Positions 27,161 through 37,243 of a stretch of 64,000 bases of DNA are shown here, in pieces; positions within the stretch are counted from its first letter, which is position 1, and every line of letters starts with the position of its first letter. The notes beneath the pieces are model-generated. The model had not been told where the DNA came from. It searched no databases and worked only from the letters and a program-made list of their open reading frames with translations. The DNA is taken from assembly GCA_963788225.1 (NCBI GenBank), contig CAWBGI010000005.1, positions 310,001-374,000 on the forward strand, given 5' to 3'. The position numbers were made by a program, and so were the translations under genes. Source of the DNA: Sulfotelmatobacter sp963788225. GTDB taxonomy: Bacteria > Acidobacteriota > Terriglobia > Terriglobales > Acidobacteriaceae.

Positions 27161-28669
27161 ATGAATCGCATTCTCTCTGGTCGTGGCAGTCTGCGTCCCA
27201 TGTCTGCTTGCTTGATGGTTTTGACCCCATTTATGGCAATAGTGGCCCTATATGCCCAGGACGCCCCCTCGGTTTCCTTAACGCAGATCAGCTCTGATTC
27301 ATTTACCGTTCCTCCCGGCCAACATGCCACGGAAGTTGAGCCGCATGTGCTGGCCAACGGCAGCACACTGGTTTCCGCGTTCCAGGTAGGACGCATCGTG
27401 GGCGGCGGGGGCACTGCCATCGGCTGGGCTACTTCCTCCGACGGCGGCACCACATGGTCGCACGGATTTCTCCCCGGCTTGACCACGGGAAATGGCGGCG
27501 GTCCCTACAGTGCCGCCAGCGATCCCGCTGTCGCCTACGACGCCAAGCACGGCGTGTGGATCATCGCAACTTTACCCATCGGCTCTTCCGAGACGCCTGC
27601 CGTGGTGGTGAGCCGCTCGACCGACGGAGGGTTTACCTGGAACGATCCGGTAAATGTTGGAGGGAACGTGGTGAGTTCCGACAAGAACTGGATCGCGTGC
27701 GATAGCTGGTCCAGCAGCCCGTTCTACGGGAACTGCTACGTAGAGTGGGACAATCCTTTCAACGGCGACGAGATTTTCATGAGCACCTCCAGCGACGGTG
27801 GCTTGACCTGGGGAGCGGCAACCGCGACGGCAAACAAGGCAACCGGCATCGGCGGGCTACCGCTGGTGCAGCCCAATGGCACGGTGGTCGTGCCGATCGA
27901 GACCTTTGGGATGTCCGCTTTCACCTCGACCAACGGCGGCGCAAGCTGGTCGGCCCCGGTTACCATCGCCAACATTCAGAGCCACACCGATGCCGGTGGA
28001 ATTCGCAGCGGCCCCCTGCCCACGGCGGCCGTGGATGGTGCCGGTACAGTCTGGGTGATGTGGGAGGATTGCCGCTTCCGCAAGAACTGTACCACCAATG
28101 ATCTGGTCTATAGCACCTCCAGCAACGGCACTACCTGGTCGAAGGTGACGCGCGTTCCTATCGACCCCACTACCAGCACCGTCGACCACTTCATTCCTGG
28201 GCTCGGCATCGATCCCACGACCTCGGGCACAACTGCGCACGTTGCGATTCATTACTATTACTACTCGAACACTTCTTGCACGAAGGCAACCTGCAAGCTT
28301 TATGTGGGCTACATTTCGTCGCATAACGGCGGCTCGACCTGGAACACGCATACAACGCTTTCAGGACCGATGCAGCTGGGCTGGCTTCCCAACTCCCAGA
28401 ACGGCCTGATGGTCGGCGATTACATTGCCACAGCTTTCACCAGCGGCGTTCCGCATGGAGTATTCGAGGTAGCCGCTGCGAAGTCGGGGACAAAGTTCAA
28501 CGAGGCCACGAATACGGCGCAGGGACTAACCGTTCCCGAAGCAGGTCCGCAGTTGTCTTCGGCGGGCGACAAGCCGCTGCATAATCTCTCCGACGTGATT
28601 GAGAAGGAGCGTCCTGAAAAGGGCATAGTCCCGCCTTCGAAGCGTGCCGCCAAGCGCAGCTCGAAGTAA
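27161..28669 (+). CDS. Secreted Asp-box (BNR) sialidase-fold protein
   Basis: 502-residue exported protein: signal peptide (to about ALYAQ), then a six-bladed sialidase-like propeller with Asp-box motifs SSDGGTTW, STDGGFTW, SSDGGLTW, STNGGASW, SSNGTTW and SHNGGSTW at roughly 60-70 residue intervals. The Asp box is structural. The catalytic Arg triad and Tyr/Glu pair of true sialidases cannot be confirmed, so it may be a lectin-like or unrelated glycoside-binding protein. The C-terminal 50 residues are basic and unstructured. AGGA lies nine bases before the ATG. Confidence 0.82.
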   Translation: MNRILSGRGSLRPMSACLMVLTPFMAIVALYAQDAPSVSLTQISSDSFTVPPGQHATEVEPHVLANGSTLVSAFQVGRIVGGGGTAIGWATSSDGGTTWSHGFLPGLTTGNGGGPYSAASDPAVAYDAKHGVWIIATLPIGSSETPAVVVSRSTDGGFTWNDPVNVGGNVVSSDKNWIACDSWSSSPFYGNCYVEWDNPFNGDEIFMSTSSDGGLTWGAATATANKATGIGGLPLVQPNGTVVVPIETFGMSAFTSTNGGASWSAPVTIANIQSHTDAGGIRSGPLPTAAVDGAGTVWVMWEDCRFRKNCTTNDLVYSTSSNGTTWSKVTRVPIDPTTSTVDHFIPGLGIDPTTSGTTAHVAIHYYYYSNTSCTKATCKLYVGYISSHNGGSTWNTHTTLSGPMQLGWLPNSQNGLMVGDYIATAFTSGVPHGVFEVAAAKSGTKFNEATNTAQGLTVPEAGPQLSSAGDKPLHNLSDVIEKERPEKGIVPPSKRAAKRSSK

Positions 28670-28822
28670 AATAGTAGAGTTATCCCTGCAGATAGCCGCC
28701 GATGCGAGTCGGCGGCTTTCTTTTCAGATGCCGGCACGCCCACCAGATCTACCCCGTGTAACTCCGTGCCCTCCGTGGTTAAGATTTTGTTGTCGCAGCC
28801 AAACGCCTGCTAAACTTTCTCC

Positions 28823-30064
28823 GTGCCGCGCCTCACTCACCTCGAATGCACCCGCTGCGGAGAGCATTTTCCCGCCGACCGTCCCCAAACCGTTTGCCCG
28901 AAAGATGGTGGCATTCTCTACGCGCGCTACGATCTAGTCGCCATTAAGAAAAGTTTCTCGCCGGCGTCGCTATTACCTCTGGCGCCCACAATGTGGCGCT
29001 ACGATGCGGTACTTCCCGAAGTCACGCCCGTTACCCTCGGCGAAGGCTTCACTCCCATGCTGCGCAGCCGCGAGTACTCGAACGTCTTCATCAAAGACGA
29101 AGGTCTGAATCCGACCGGCTCTTTCAAGGCTCGCGGACTCTCCGTCGCAGTCACCATGGCACGCCACTTCGGGCTAAAAAAGCTAGCCATTCCTTCTGCC
29201 GGAAATGCCGCTGGAGCCTTAGCCGCCTATGCCGCCGCTGCCGACATCGAAGCGCACATCTTCATGCCTAAAGATGCGCCCATGGCCAACCGCATCGAAT
29301 GCGACTACTACGGCGCCCACGTGACGCTAGTCGATGGCCTCATTTCCGACTGCGCCCGCAAGATCGCCGAGTTGAAGACTTCTGAGTCTCGGAAAAACGA
29401 AGGCCGCTCTAACGAAATAATGTTCGACGTTTCCACCACCAAGGAGCCTTACCGCGTCGAAGGCAAGAAGACTATGGGCTACGAAGTTGCCGAACAACTG
29501 GGATGGAAACTGCCGCAGGGCATCATCTATCCCACTGGCGGAGGCGTCGGCCTGCTCGGCATGTGGAAGGCCTTCGACGAGATGGAGCAGCTAGGTTTCA
29601 TCGGTTCCGAGCGCCCAAACATGATCAGCGTGCAATCTGCGGGATGCGCGCCGATTGTTAAAGCATGGGATGAAGGTAAACCGGTTGCGGAAATGTGGCC
29701 GCACGCTTCGACTCTGGCCGCAGGCTTACGTGTTCCGAAACCCTACGGCGACTACTTGATCCTCGATATCCTGAAAAAAAGCGGAGGCCTCGCCCTTGCC
29801 GCCACCGACGCCGAGATTCTCGACGCCACTCGCCACTGGGCGAAAGTGGAAGGCATCTTCGCCGCGCCGGAGGGTGCCGCATGCTTGGTCGCGTATCAGA
29901 AACTGCTAGCCAGCGAATTCTTCAACGCCGACGATACCGTCGTGCTTTTCAACACCGGCTCCGGCCTGAAGTATCTGGATATCCTGGATACGAAGGACGC
30001 AACTGTGGAGCGGGCGCCCACGCCCGCTTCCCGCCCCATAGCCGGAATCATCGGACCGTACTAG
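28823..30064 (+). CDS. thrC: Threonine synthase
   Basis: PLP enzyme converting O-phosphohomoserine to threonine. 413 residues starting at a GTG. The N-terminus carries a zinc-ribbon-like CTRCG ... CPKDGG segment usual in this clade. The PLP lysine is in NPTGSFKARG, with PSAGNAAGALAAYAAAADI for phosphate binding and YPTGGGVGLLGMWKAF downstream. No ATG nearby fits better; there is no strong RBS. Not in an operon with other threonine genes; a PLP ammonia-lyase acting on threonine or serine lies 2 kb downstream. Confidence 0.92.
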   Translation: MPRLTHLECTRCGEHFPADRPQTVCPKDGGILYARYDLVAIKKSFSPASLLPLAPTMWRYDAVLPEVTPVTLGEGFTPMLRSREYSNVFIKDEGLNPTGSFKARGLSVAVTMARHFGLKKLAIPSAGNAAGALAAYAAAADIEAHIFMPKDAPMANRIECDYYGAHVTLVDGLISDCARKIAELKTSESRKNEGRSNEIMFDVSTTKEPYRVEGKKTMGYEVAEQLGWKLPQGIIYPTGGGVGLLGMWKAFDEMEQLGFIGSERPNMISVQSAGCAPIVKAWDEGKPVAEMWPHASTLAAGLRVPKPYGDYLILDILKKSGGLALAATDAEILDATRHWAKVEGIFAAPEGAACLVAYQKLLASEFFNADDTVVLFNTGSGLKYLDILDTKDATVERAPTPASRPIAGIIGPY

Positions 30065-30171
30065 GACAACTGAAACTCCGAGCCGAGGGGAACGAGGCAG
30101 ACCGGGGTTCCGAGCGCTATGGACGGTTTTCGCCATTTGGGTGGCAGCACCGGACCGATTACTAGCACCAG

Positions 30172-31782
30172 TTATCGGGTGTCCGTAGCGGTTGTTGTGA
30201 TCGTCCGCAACCCGCCGGGACCCTGCCGACGAATTGTTTCTACGTGCTCGATTCGCGCTTGACTGTTTGTGTTCGAAGGCGTTGCGAACGATACACCGTC
30301 ATTCACCTGCGCGCAATCCATCCGCAGCGTGCCGTTGTCGTTGAAAACCAGCCCATAAAAGCGGAGGGTGCTGCCGACGGCCAATGCCTGCATGTTTAAC
30401 TGCTGCGTGTTGCTGTCGACGTAGACTTCCATCTGGCTCGGATTCGTGAGCAGCGTTGTCTGTCCTTGTTGCACCGCAAGTGTCGGAAACAAGTCGTAGA
30501 GCGCTAACGAAACCGTGTAATCAGTGAAGCTACCGCTAGTGGAAGATCCAGTCACCGTGGCGTTGACTGTTTGCGGAATCAACGTGACGGTGTTGCCGGC
30601 AGTGTAGACTCCTCCCATTACTGAAAGCGCCCCCGACGCGAGGTCCACGTTCTGGCCCGCTACCATGTTCGAAGCGGTAAAGCTGGCGGCGAAAGGGAGA
30701 CTCTGCACGTTTGTGAGTTGACCGGATATCTGGAACACTGCGTTGCTGAAATCAATATATGGAGTGTCGAAATAATATCCAGAGCCACTCGGTCCTGGCG
30801 CAAGTGGGCCTTGCTCTTGCCGGCCATAGAGCATTAACACCGGCACCTCGGAGCCGACGTTCAACAGCGGTCCGGTGAACATATTGATGGCGGATGGATC
30901 TTCGACGGCAATGCGCGTAGCCGCTATCGACCCATCGGGCTGAAGGGCGCCATCCATGTTCACGAACATTCCGCTGGCCAATGCCGAGAAGCCGCTGATT
31001 CCCTGGAAAACCGTCGTGCTTCCCGCCGCGACAGAAACCGTCCTCGTGCCGTAAGGTCCCTCGGGTACCGAGAGACTGACTTGGTTGTCGCTTGAGTTGA
31101 GCGAAGTAACTTCGCCCTCAAGCCCTAGGAACCTGCCATTCGCCGCGTTGGTCGGCGAGGATGACAACGTCAGCGGCGCGAGACTGAAGGTCGGCGTTAG
31201 GGAGAAGCCCGTGAACGCGTCGAGGCAATTGGGCGCAGTGGCCGAACTCGAAACCAGCATGTTGAGCGCAAGCACCATGCTCGTGCCCGTCACCGTAATG
31301 GGCGACGGCAACGCTATACTCACCGAGGATGCCGACACGTTGCTGTTGTAGTAGGCGAATACCAAGCCTGCCCCTTCCGATATGCCATTGGCGATGCAAA
31401 CGAACTCACCGTGGTTAAGGTTCACGCTGGCTGCGGTGTAAACATCCTGCGGTATCGTGGCCGTGATCAGCGGATCGATGGCGCCATTCAAATGGATAAA
31501 CTCGGACGGCTGCGGAGCAGAAAACAGGCTGACTGTTTTTCCCGACTGACTCGTGAGGGTGACGCCTTGAAACTCTAAGTCCAATTCCGACAACCGATCA
31601 TTCGCAGCGCTGGTCAGCATGACCGCAACCTGCGTATTTCCGGACAAGGGGGGCGGCGGAGTTTTCGACGTGCTTCCGCCGGACCCACAGCCGGTCGTCA
31701 ACGCCGCGGCGAGGATTACGGCGAACAGCGTAAAGATTGAAGGCAGAGCGGAACAACTGATGGAAGAAGTGGCGGACTTCAT
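30172..31782 (-). CDS. DUF4382 lipoprotein with DUF5666-like domains
   Basis: 536-residue putative lipoprotein. The leader ends in a weak lipobox (ALTTGC, Cys about 32) followed by GSGGSTSKTPPPP. Then a DUF4382 domain (QVAVMLTSAANDRLSELDLE, CIANGISEGAGLVFAYY) and DUF5666-type small barrels (FLGLEGEVTSLNSSDNQVSL, GMFVNMDGALQPDGSIAATR). An AGGAGG site lies upstream of the ATG at 31782. DUF4382 proteins are surface lipoproteins of unknown role, frequent in acidobacteria. It is convergent with thrC, separated by about 107 bp. Confidence 0.82.
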   Translation of the reverse strand: MKSATSSISCSALPSIFTLFAVILAAALTTGCGSGGSTSKTPPPPLSGNTQVAVMLTSAANDRLSELDLEFQGVTLTSQSGKTVSLFSAPQPSEFIHLNGAIDPLITATIPQDVYTAASVNLNHGEFVCIANGISEGAGLVFAYYNSNVSASSVSIALPSPITVTGTSMVLALNMLVSSSATAPNCLDAFTGFSLTPTFSLAPLTLSSSPTNAANGRFLGLEGEVTSLNSSDNQVSLSVPEGPYGTRTVSVAAGSTTVFQGISGFSALASGMFVNMDGALQPDGSIAATRIAVEDPSAINMFTGPLLNVGSEVPVLMLYGRQEQGPLAPGPSGSGYYFDTPYIDFSNAVFQISGQLTNVQSLPFAASFTASNMVAGQNVDLASGALSVMGGVYTAGNTVTLIPQTVNATVTGSSTSGSFTDYTVSLALYDLFPTLAVQQGQTTLLTNPSQMEVYVDSNTQQLNMQALAVGSTLRFYGLVFNDNGTLRMDCAQVNDGVSFATPSNTNSQARIEHVETIRRQGPGGLRTITTTATDTR

Positions 31783-32115
31783 ACTGCCTCCTAGGTCAGG
31801 TACGAACAGTCTGATTGCGGGTGGCTGGTTCGCGGCCGACGAAGTAAGTCCTGTTTACGGGCCGTTACTCAGTCAACCCGTATAAACTGGGATTTCCATT
31901 TTGCATCCCAGAATGATCCCAGCATATACATCGCGTAACACCTGGTCAATGACCGCAGTCACAATTCCTCCCCTCGGAGACTGCCAAAGCCCCGCCGCCA
32001 GTGTGCCACCCGGTACAAGCCCGATACTTGGTGAAAAATCACGATAGCACTCGTTAAGTTCGCAGCGAAAAGATCCTCTCGGCAAAGCGTAGTAGAATTC
32101 CATCCACCTTCCAAC
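31783..32115. other. Intergenic region, no gene seen
   Basis: 333-bp divergent gap between the DUF4382 lipoprotein (minus) and the PLP lyase (plus). No convincing ORF or terminator. A TAGAAT at 32091-32096 could be a -10 for the lyase, without a recognisable -35 at 17 bp. It must hold the promoters of both genes. Confidence 0.5.
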
Positions 32116-33099
32116 ATGACAACTACAACCAACCCTAACCGCACCGACCGCACCATCTCCATCGACTCGATTCTGGCGGCTCGCCAGCGCGTTTATCAGG
32201 CAGCGGTTCGTACCCCGCTGGTGCGGCTGTATTACGACGATGCTCCTGCGGAAATTTATCTCAAGCTCGAATCGTTTCAGCCGATCGGCTCGTTCAAATT
32301 GCGCGGGGCTTATAACGCGATCTCGCTGCTGAGTCCAGAAGACAGGGCGAAGGGAGTGTGGACAGTCAGCGCAGGCAACGCCGCCCAGGGAGTAGCCCTC
32401 GCAGCCCGCATTCTGAAAACCCACTGCGACGTTCTGGTCATGGATACCGCCCCGGCCGCGAAACTCGACGCCATCAGGCGCTTGGGCGCGGGCATCATTC
32501 AGGCGTCGATGGATGAATGCTGGTCTGCAGTGACTGACCGGACACATCCCGCGTTTCAGGGCGTCTTCGTTCATCCCTTCGACGACGACAACTTCATCGC
32601 CGGCAATGCTACGTGTGGTCTGGAAATCCTGGAAGACTTGCCGGACGTCACCGCGATCGTGGCCGGCTTCGGCGGCGGCGGCCTTAGCTGCGGAATCGCA
32701 TCGGCAATGGCCGCACTCAGGCCGGAGGTAAAAGTGTTTGGCGCCGAACCTGAAACGGCCGCACCGCTTCATCTTTCATTCCTCAAAGGTTCACCACAGA
32801 AGTTCACAGGCTGGAAAACAAGTTTTGTGGACGGCTGCGGCGGCAAGTCGGTGCTGCCCAGCATGTGGACCCTCGCCAGCCGCCTGCTGTCTGGCTCAAT
32901 CGTCACCTCGCTCGAAGAAACCCGGCAGGCCATGAAACTCGTTGCCGCCCGGAATCACCTGATTTGCGAAGGCGCTGCCGCGTGCGCTGTCGCCGCCGGA
33001 CTCAGCGGCAAAGCCGGCAGGGGTAAGATCGTGTGCGTCGTCAGCGGTGGAAACATTGATCTGGGAAAATTCTCGGAGCTGGTTTCAGGCCCGGCCTAG
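32116..33099 (+). CDS. PLP-dependent threonine/serine ammonia-lyase-like enzyme
   Basis: 327 residues, fold type II PLP enzyme of the threonine dehydratase / serine racemase group. PLP lysine in QPIGSFKLRGAYN, phosphate loop SAGNAAQGVALAARIL, GFGGGGLSCGIASAM (glycine loop) and CVVSGGNIDL (C-terminal Ser-Gly-Gly-Asn). It has no C-terminal ACT-like regulatory domain, so it matches short catabolic or racemase forms and not the biosynthetic IlvA. Likely forms 2-oxobutanoate or pyruvate plus ammonia, or racemises serine; these cannot be told apart here. Confidence 0.88.
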   Translation: MTTTTNPNRTDRTISIDSILAARQRVYQAAVRTPLVRLYYDDAPAEIYLKLESFQPIGSFKLRGAYNAISLLSPEDRAKGVWTVSAGNAAQGVALAARILKTHCDVLVMDTAPAAKLDAIRRLGAGIIQASMDECWSAVTDRTHPAFQGVFVHPFDDDNFIAGNATCGLEILEDLPDVTAIVAGFGGGGLSCGIASAMAALRPEVKVFGAEPETAAPLHLSFLKGSPQKFTGWKTSFVDGCGGKSVLPSMWTLASRLLSGSIVTSLEETRQAMKLVAARNHLICEGAAACAVAAGLSGKAGRGKIVCVVSGGNIDLGKFSELVSGPA

Positions 33100-33155
33100 C
33101 CCTCGGAGTTCAGCCATGGGCGCAGGAATTCTCCTGCGTTATCCCAATCTCTTCA

Positions 33156-33184
33156 TTGACTTGCCGCCGCGTCCCCCCTAATAT
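33156..33184 (+). promoter_or_regulatory. Strong sigma-70-type promoter candidate for the Ser/Thr kinase
   Basis: TTGACT (33156-33161), spacer of exactly 17 bp, TAATAT (33179-33184). The start point would be near 33191 and the kinase ATG is at 33224. Both boxes match five of six consensus positions. A palindrome CGCAGGA-ATTC-TCCTGCG lies just upstream (33121-33138). Confidence 0.7.
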
Positions 33185-33223
33185 AGTCGCGCACGGAGCG
33201 AGTCTCTTTCATTCATCGAAAAG

Positions 33224-35851
33224 ATGATCGGCAAAACCATCTCGCATTACCGCATTCTCGAGAAGTTGGGCGGCGGCGGTATGGGCGTCGTCTACCGTGC
33301 CGAGGACATCAAACTCGGCCGCTTCGTGGCGCTCAAGTTTCTGCCCGAGGAACTGGCCAAGGATCGCCAGGCCCTGGATCGCTTTCAGCGGGAAGCCCGC
33401 GCCGCCTCAGCCTTAAACCATCCCAACATCTGTACCATCCACGAGATTAACGAGGAAAACGGCCAGGCCTTCATCGTCATGGAATTGCTGGAAGGCCAGA
33501 CGCTGAAGCACCGCATTGATGGCCGTCCGATGGACACGGAAACGCTGTTGAATCTGGCCATCGAAATTGCCGACGCCCTCGACGCCGCGCACTCCAAAGG
33601 AATCATTCATCGCGACATCAAGCCGGCAAACATTTTCGTGACCAAGCGTGGCCAAGCCAAATTACTGGACTTCGGCCTCGCCAAGCTGGCCCCTGGAAAT
33701 CGTAACGGCACTTCGGAATCGGCGCTGAAAACCGCTGACGAACACGCGATGATGACCCTCCCCGGTTCCACGATTGGAACTGTGGCTTATATGTCGCCCG
33801 AGCAGGTTCGAGCGGAAGAACTTGATCCACGAACCGATTTGTTTGCCTTCGGCTCAGTGCTCTACGAAATGGCGACGGGAGGGGTTGCCTTCCCCGGCAA
33901 CAGCAGCGGCATCATCTCAGAGGCCATTCTGAACCGCACGCCTCCGCCTCCGTCAAGCGCGAATCCAGCGATCCCTCCCAAGCTTGAGGAAGTGATTTTC
34001 AAGGCGCTCGAAAAAGAGCGCGAGTTCCGCTATCAGACAGCCGCCGAGCTGCGCGGCGACCTGAAGCGGATCAAGCGCGGGCTCGACACGTCACGAGTGC
34101 GGGCAGGGAGCGGGACTGCACCGGCATCTGGAACGATCACGACTCCGGCCGTTGAGACTGCGGCATCGCGAAAGAGCATGCTTGTCCCGGTATTGGCCGC
34201 GGCCGCCATCGCGCTGATCGCTGGAATCGCCGGCGGAAAATACCTATTGCAACGCGCGCCCGCGCAATCCGCTCTACCGGTCTACCATCCGCTCACTTTC
34301 CGCCGTGGGATGGTTCACGCCGCTCGTTTCGCTCCCGACGGCAAAACCATCATTTACAGCGCGGCGTGGGAAGGGAAGTCTCTACAACTATTCACAACGC
34401 GTCCGGAAAGCCCGGAGTCGCATGAACTGGAACCGGCAGGGGCCGACGTCCTGGCTGTCTCCGCGTCGGGCGAAATGGCGCTCTCCCTGCGCAGCCACCC
34501 CATCGCTCAATTCCTCTATTCCGGCACACTCGCGCGTGTTCCGCTGGTCGGCGGTGCGCCGCGTGAGGTTCTGGAAAATGTCGAATGGGCCGATTGGTCG
34601 CCGGATGGAAGCACTCTGGCAATCGTGCGCCAGGAACAAGGCCGCCACAGCCTCGAGTTCCCCCCTGGCAAGGTGCTCTACCAGGCCGATGGATGGATTG
34701 GCCACCTTCGCATTTCTCCGAAGGCGGACATGATCGCCATTATTGACCATCCCGAACTGGGCGACGATGGCGGAGCGGTTGCCGTAGTTGATATGGCCGG
34801 CAAAAAGACAACTCTCTCTACCGGCTGGGACAGCATTCAGGGCATCGCCTGGTCGCCCGGTGGCGATGAAATTTGGTTCACCGCCACGCGAACCGGCGGC
34901 GACCGGTCTCTGTACGCGGTCACTCTTTCGGGTACCGTTAGACTGCTGGCGCGTGTTCCCGGAGAATTGACCTTGCTCGATGTGGACCGCGTGGGCAATG
35001 TGCTGCTGACCCGCGGCAACGACCGGGCAGGAATGATTGGTCTGACTCCCGGTGACGCCAAGGAACGTGACTTATCCTGGCTCGATTGGTCCGTGCCCGG
35101 CGATTTGTCCGCCGACGGCCGCATCGCACTTTTTTCCGAAACTGGCGAGGGTGGCGGGCCAAAGTACGCCGTCTACATGCGCAAGACCGACGGTTCACCG
35201 GCGATTCGTCTGAGCGAAGGATTTGGGACGGGATTGTCGCCCGACGGGAAATGGGCCCTGGCGCGTACCAACACAAACTCGCCTCCTCTGTTTCAGCTTC
35301 CCACCGGAGTCGGCGAAGCCAAGCTCCTCACCCATGATTCCATGAATCACCTGTGGGCCCGGTGGCTCCCCGACGGAAAGCAAATACTGTTTTCCGGCAA
35401 CGAGGCCGGCCACGGGGTTCGTCTTTACGTGGAAAATCCCGAGGAAGCTAAGCCTCGCCCCATCACCGGGGAAGGAGTGAGTCCGTTTTTTGACATCTCC
35501 CCCAAAGGAGACTTTGTCGCTGGCGTCGGTCCCGATCACAAAATTTATCTTTACCCCGTCGCGGGTGGCCAGCCCGTGCCCGTTTCCGGCAACACGGGAG
35601 ACGAGGCGCCCACCGGCTGGTCCGCTGATGGCCGCTCCATTTACGTTTTCCGCTTTGGAGAAATTCCCGCCAAAGTGTTTGAACTCGAGTTATCCACCGG
35701 AAAAAGAAAGCTGTGGAAGGAACTGGAACCGGCGGATTCCGCGGGCATCGACACGATCCGCGGAATCACAATCACGCCCGATGCCAAGGCTTACATCTAC
35801 GGCTATATCCGCACCCTCTCCGATCTCTACGTGGTCGAAGGCTTGAAGTAG
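33224..35851 (+). CDS. PknB-type Ser/Thr protein kinase with PD40/TolB-like propeller
   Basis: 875 residues. Kinase domain 1-290: glycine loop LGGGGMGVVY, VALKFLP (Lys), HRDIKPANI (catalytic loop), LDFGLAKL (DFG), GTVAYMSPEQ. A proline/alanine linker is followed by one membrane helix (MLVPVLAAAAIALIAGIAGG, about 322-341) and an extracytoplasmic beta-propeller of PD40/WD40-like repeats (FAPDGKTIIYSA, WSPDGSTLAIVR, WSPGGDEIWFTA, WLPDGKQILFSG, WSADGRSIYVF). This is the standard acidobacterial receptor-kinase architecture; the ligand is unknown. Its terminal SDLYVVEGLK has a partial copy at 37867-37902. Confidence 0.94.
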   Translation: MIGKTISHYRILEKLGGGGMGVVYRAEDIKLGRFVALKFLPEELAKDRQALDRFQREARAASALNHPNICTIHEINEENGQAFIVMELLEGQTLKHRIDGRPMDTETLLNLAIEIADALDAAHSKGIIHRDIKPANIFVTKRGQAKLLDFGLAKLAPGNRNGTSESALKTADEHAMMTLPGSTIGTVAYMSPEQVRAEELDPRTDLFAFGSVLYEMATGGVAFPGNSSGIISEAILNRTPPPPSSANPAIPPKLEEVIFKALEKEREFRYQTAAELRGDLKRIKRGLDTSRVRAGSGTAPASGTITTPAVETAASRKSMLVPVLAAAAIALIAGIAGGKYLLQRAPAQSALPVYHPLTFRRGMVHAARFAPDGKTIIYSAAWEGKSLQLFTTRPESPESHELEPAGADVLAVSASGEMALSLRSHPIAQFLYSGTLARVPLVGGAPREVLENVEWADWSPDGSTLAIVRQEQGRHSLEFPPGKVLYQADGWIGHLRISPKADMIAIIDHPELGDDGGAVAVVDMAGKKTTLSTGWDSIQGIAWSPGGDEIWFTATRTGGDRSLYAVTLSGTVRLLARVPGELTLLDVDRVGNVLLTRGNDRAGMIGLTPGDAKERDLSWLDWSVPGDLSADGRIALFSETGEGGGPKYAVYMRKTDGSPAIRLSEGFGTGLSPDGKWALARTNTNSPPLFQLPTGVGEAKLLTHDSMNHLWARWLPDGKQILFSGNEAGHGVRLYVENPEEAKPRPITGEGVSPFFDISPKGDFVAGVGPDHKIYLYPVAGGQPVPVSGNTGDEAPTGWSADGRSIYVFRFGEIPAKVFELELSTGKRKLWKELEPADSAGIDTIRGITITPDAKAYIYGYIRTLSDLYVVEGLK

Positions 35852-36211
35852 GGCCGAGTAGCGCCGCTGCGAGCGCGCGCACGAGTGTCAATAAGTGAAA
35901 TGGCCTGTGGCTGTTGAAAAAGTCCCTTGCCACTAAATGGCCAAAACAACCTTGCATTAGGAAGCCCTACAAACGACTTTTCCGATTTTCCTAGACATTC
36001 TCTGTCCCCCAAATTTTCGCTATTTCGAGAAAAATGGACTTTTTCAACACCCACGCCTGTTTACAACAGTTAATCCTGGGTTGCCTGTGGTCCAAACTGC
36101 ACCCTCCAGCCCACGGCACTCCGCGGCGGGCCCTCTGTTGGGCAAAACCGAGGTAATGCCGTGTGTTCACAATCACGGGACATTCGTCCCTGCAGGTGAG
36201 ACTGTTGGAGG
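35852..36211. other. Intergenic region holding a MITE-like element
   Basis: 360 bp between the kinase and the frameshifted TPR gene. It contains the element at 35912-36049; the rest (36050-36211) shows no ORF with an RBS and no clear promoter. AT-richer than its surroundings. Confidence 0.5.
35912..36049. mobile_element. MITE-like element with 14-bp terminal inverted repeats
   Basis: 138 bp bounded by TGTTGAAAAAGTCC (35912-35925) and its exact complement (36036-36049), AT-rich inside, without coding capacity. The left end in context, GGCTGTTGAAAAAGTCC, resembles the GGCTGCGGAAAAAACTC end of the element at 8982-9117, and the lengths are nearly equal (138 and 136 bp). No clear target-site duplication. 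Confidence 0.6.
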
Positions 36212-37106
36212 ATGGTGCAGATCGCTAAAAAGCAATTGGACCCTGACGAGAAACCGGCCAGAAAGTTTGCATTCGGCGTTGATCACCTGAAGACAAGATC
36301 CGTTGTGTGCGTCCTAGCCGTACTCCTGCTCGCGGCATTTAACGAAAAACCCGCGGCACAAACCCCGCCGGCCGGGCAGGCGGCAGCTTCGCAGGGCAAG
36401 CGCCCGCCGCAGGCTAAAACGCAGCCTGAATTTGATGCGTATAAAGTGGCGGTTTCGTCAACCGATCCGGAAGGGCAGGAGAAGGCGGCGGACGATTTCG
36501 CTACGAAATTTCCGGACAGCGACTTGCGGGCTTTGATCTATAAATCGGCGATGCATGGATATCAGCAGGCTAACAATGGAACAAAGATGACGGAGATGGC
36601 GCGGAAAATCCTGGGCTACGATGCGGACGATCCGGAGGCGCTGTTGGGTGTGGCGCAAGTACTGGCTGAGCGCACGCGGGATATTGACGTCGACAGGGAT
36701 CAGCGCCTTGCCGAAGCTCGCAAAGATGCGCAGCGCGCTGGTCACGGTGGACACGGATGTTCCTGCTTCAGGTTATTCTCCCGAGCAACTTAGTGCGTAC
36801 AAGGGATTTCTGCGCTCGGATGCTTACACGATTCTAGGGACGATTGATTTCGTGTACAAGGCGTGGGCGGATGCGGAAGCAAATCTGAAGAAGTCGATTG
36901 ACGCCTACCCAGAGCAGCCGGACCCGATCGCGGTGTTTCGGCTCTCAGTGGCGTTGGATACGCAGTACAAATATCCCGAGGCGCTGAAGTACGCTAACTG
37001 GGCGGTGGAGTTGACCAAGGCTGGCACGAATGCGGGCGACGCTGCGCGCAATGAGCAAGACCGACTGTTGAAGTTCACGAACGGGAGCGCGGCGCCCAAG
37101 AATTGA
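36212..37106 (+). pseudogene. Frameshifted TPR-type secreted protein gene
   Basis: Two overlapping frames together encode one protein of about 300 residues: an N-terminal hydrophobic leader (VVCVLAVLLLAAF), a helical repeat region (KAADDFATKFPDSDLRALIY, MARKILGYDADDPEALLGVA), then, in the other frame, LVTVDTDVPASGYSPEQLSA, AEANLKKSIDAYPEQP and YPEALKYANWAVELTKAG. The frames join near 36738 in a CAGCGCGCTGG stretch, where one more CG dinucleotide would restore DAQRALVTVDTD. Either a genuine slippage mutation or a sequencing/assembly error. The ATG at 36212 directly abuts GGAGG, so its start is uncertain. Confidence 0.75.
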
Positions 37107-37243
37107 TGCAGTGGGTTCATCCCATCGATTGCGTTTTACCCCGCCGGTGGCGTCGAGTTACTGGGGAATGTGGGATTAGAATTCCTGCCACAGCCTGCAC
37201 ATTGAGACTGCGCATCGAGATTTCAAGAAGGAGAAAACCGTCC

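Noticed and set aside
27161..28669. True exo-alpha-sialidase
   Set aside because: Asp boxes only define the fold; the arginine triad and nucleophile pair could not be identified.
31873..32772. Minus-strand frame of 299 codons opposite the PLP lyase
   Set aside because: The lyase has all catalytic motifs; the opposing frame has none and runs into its promoter region.
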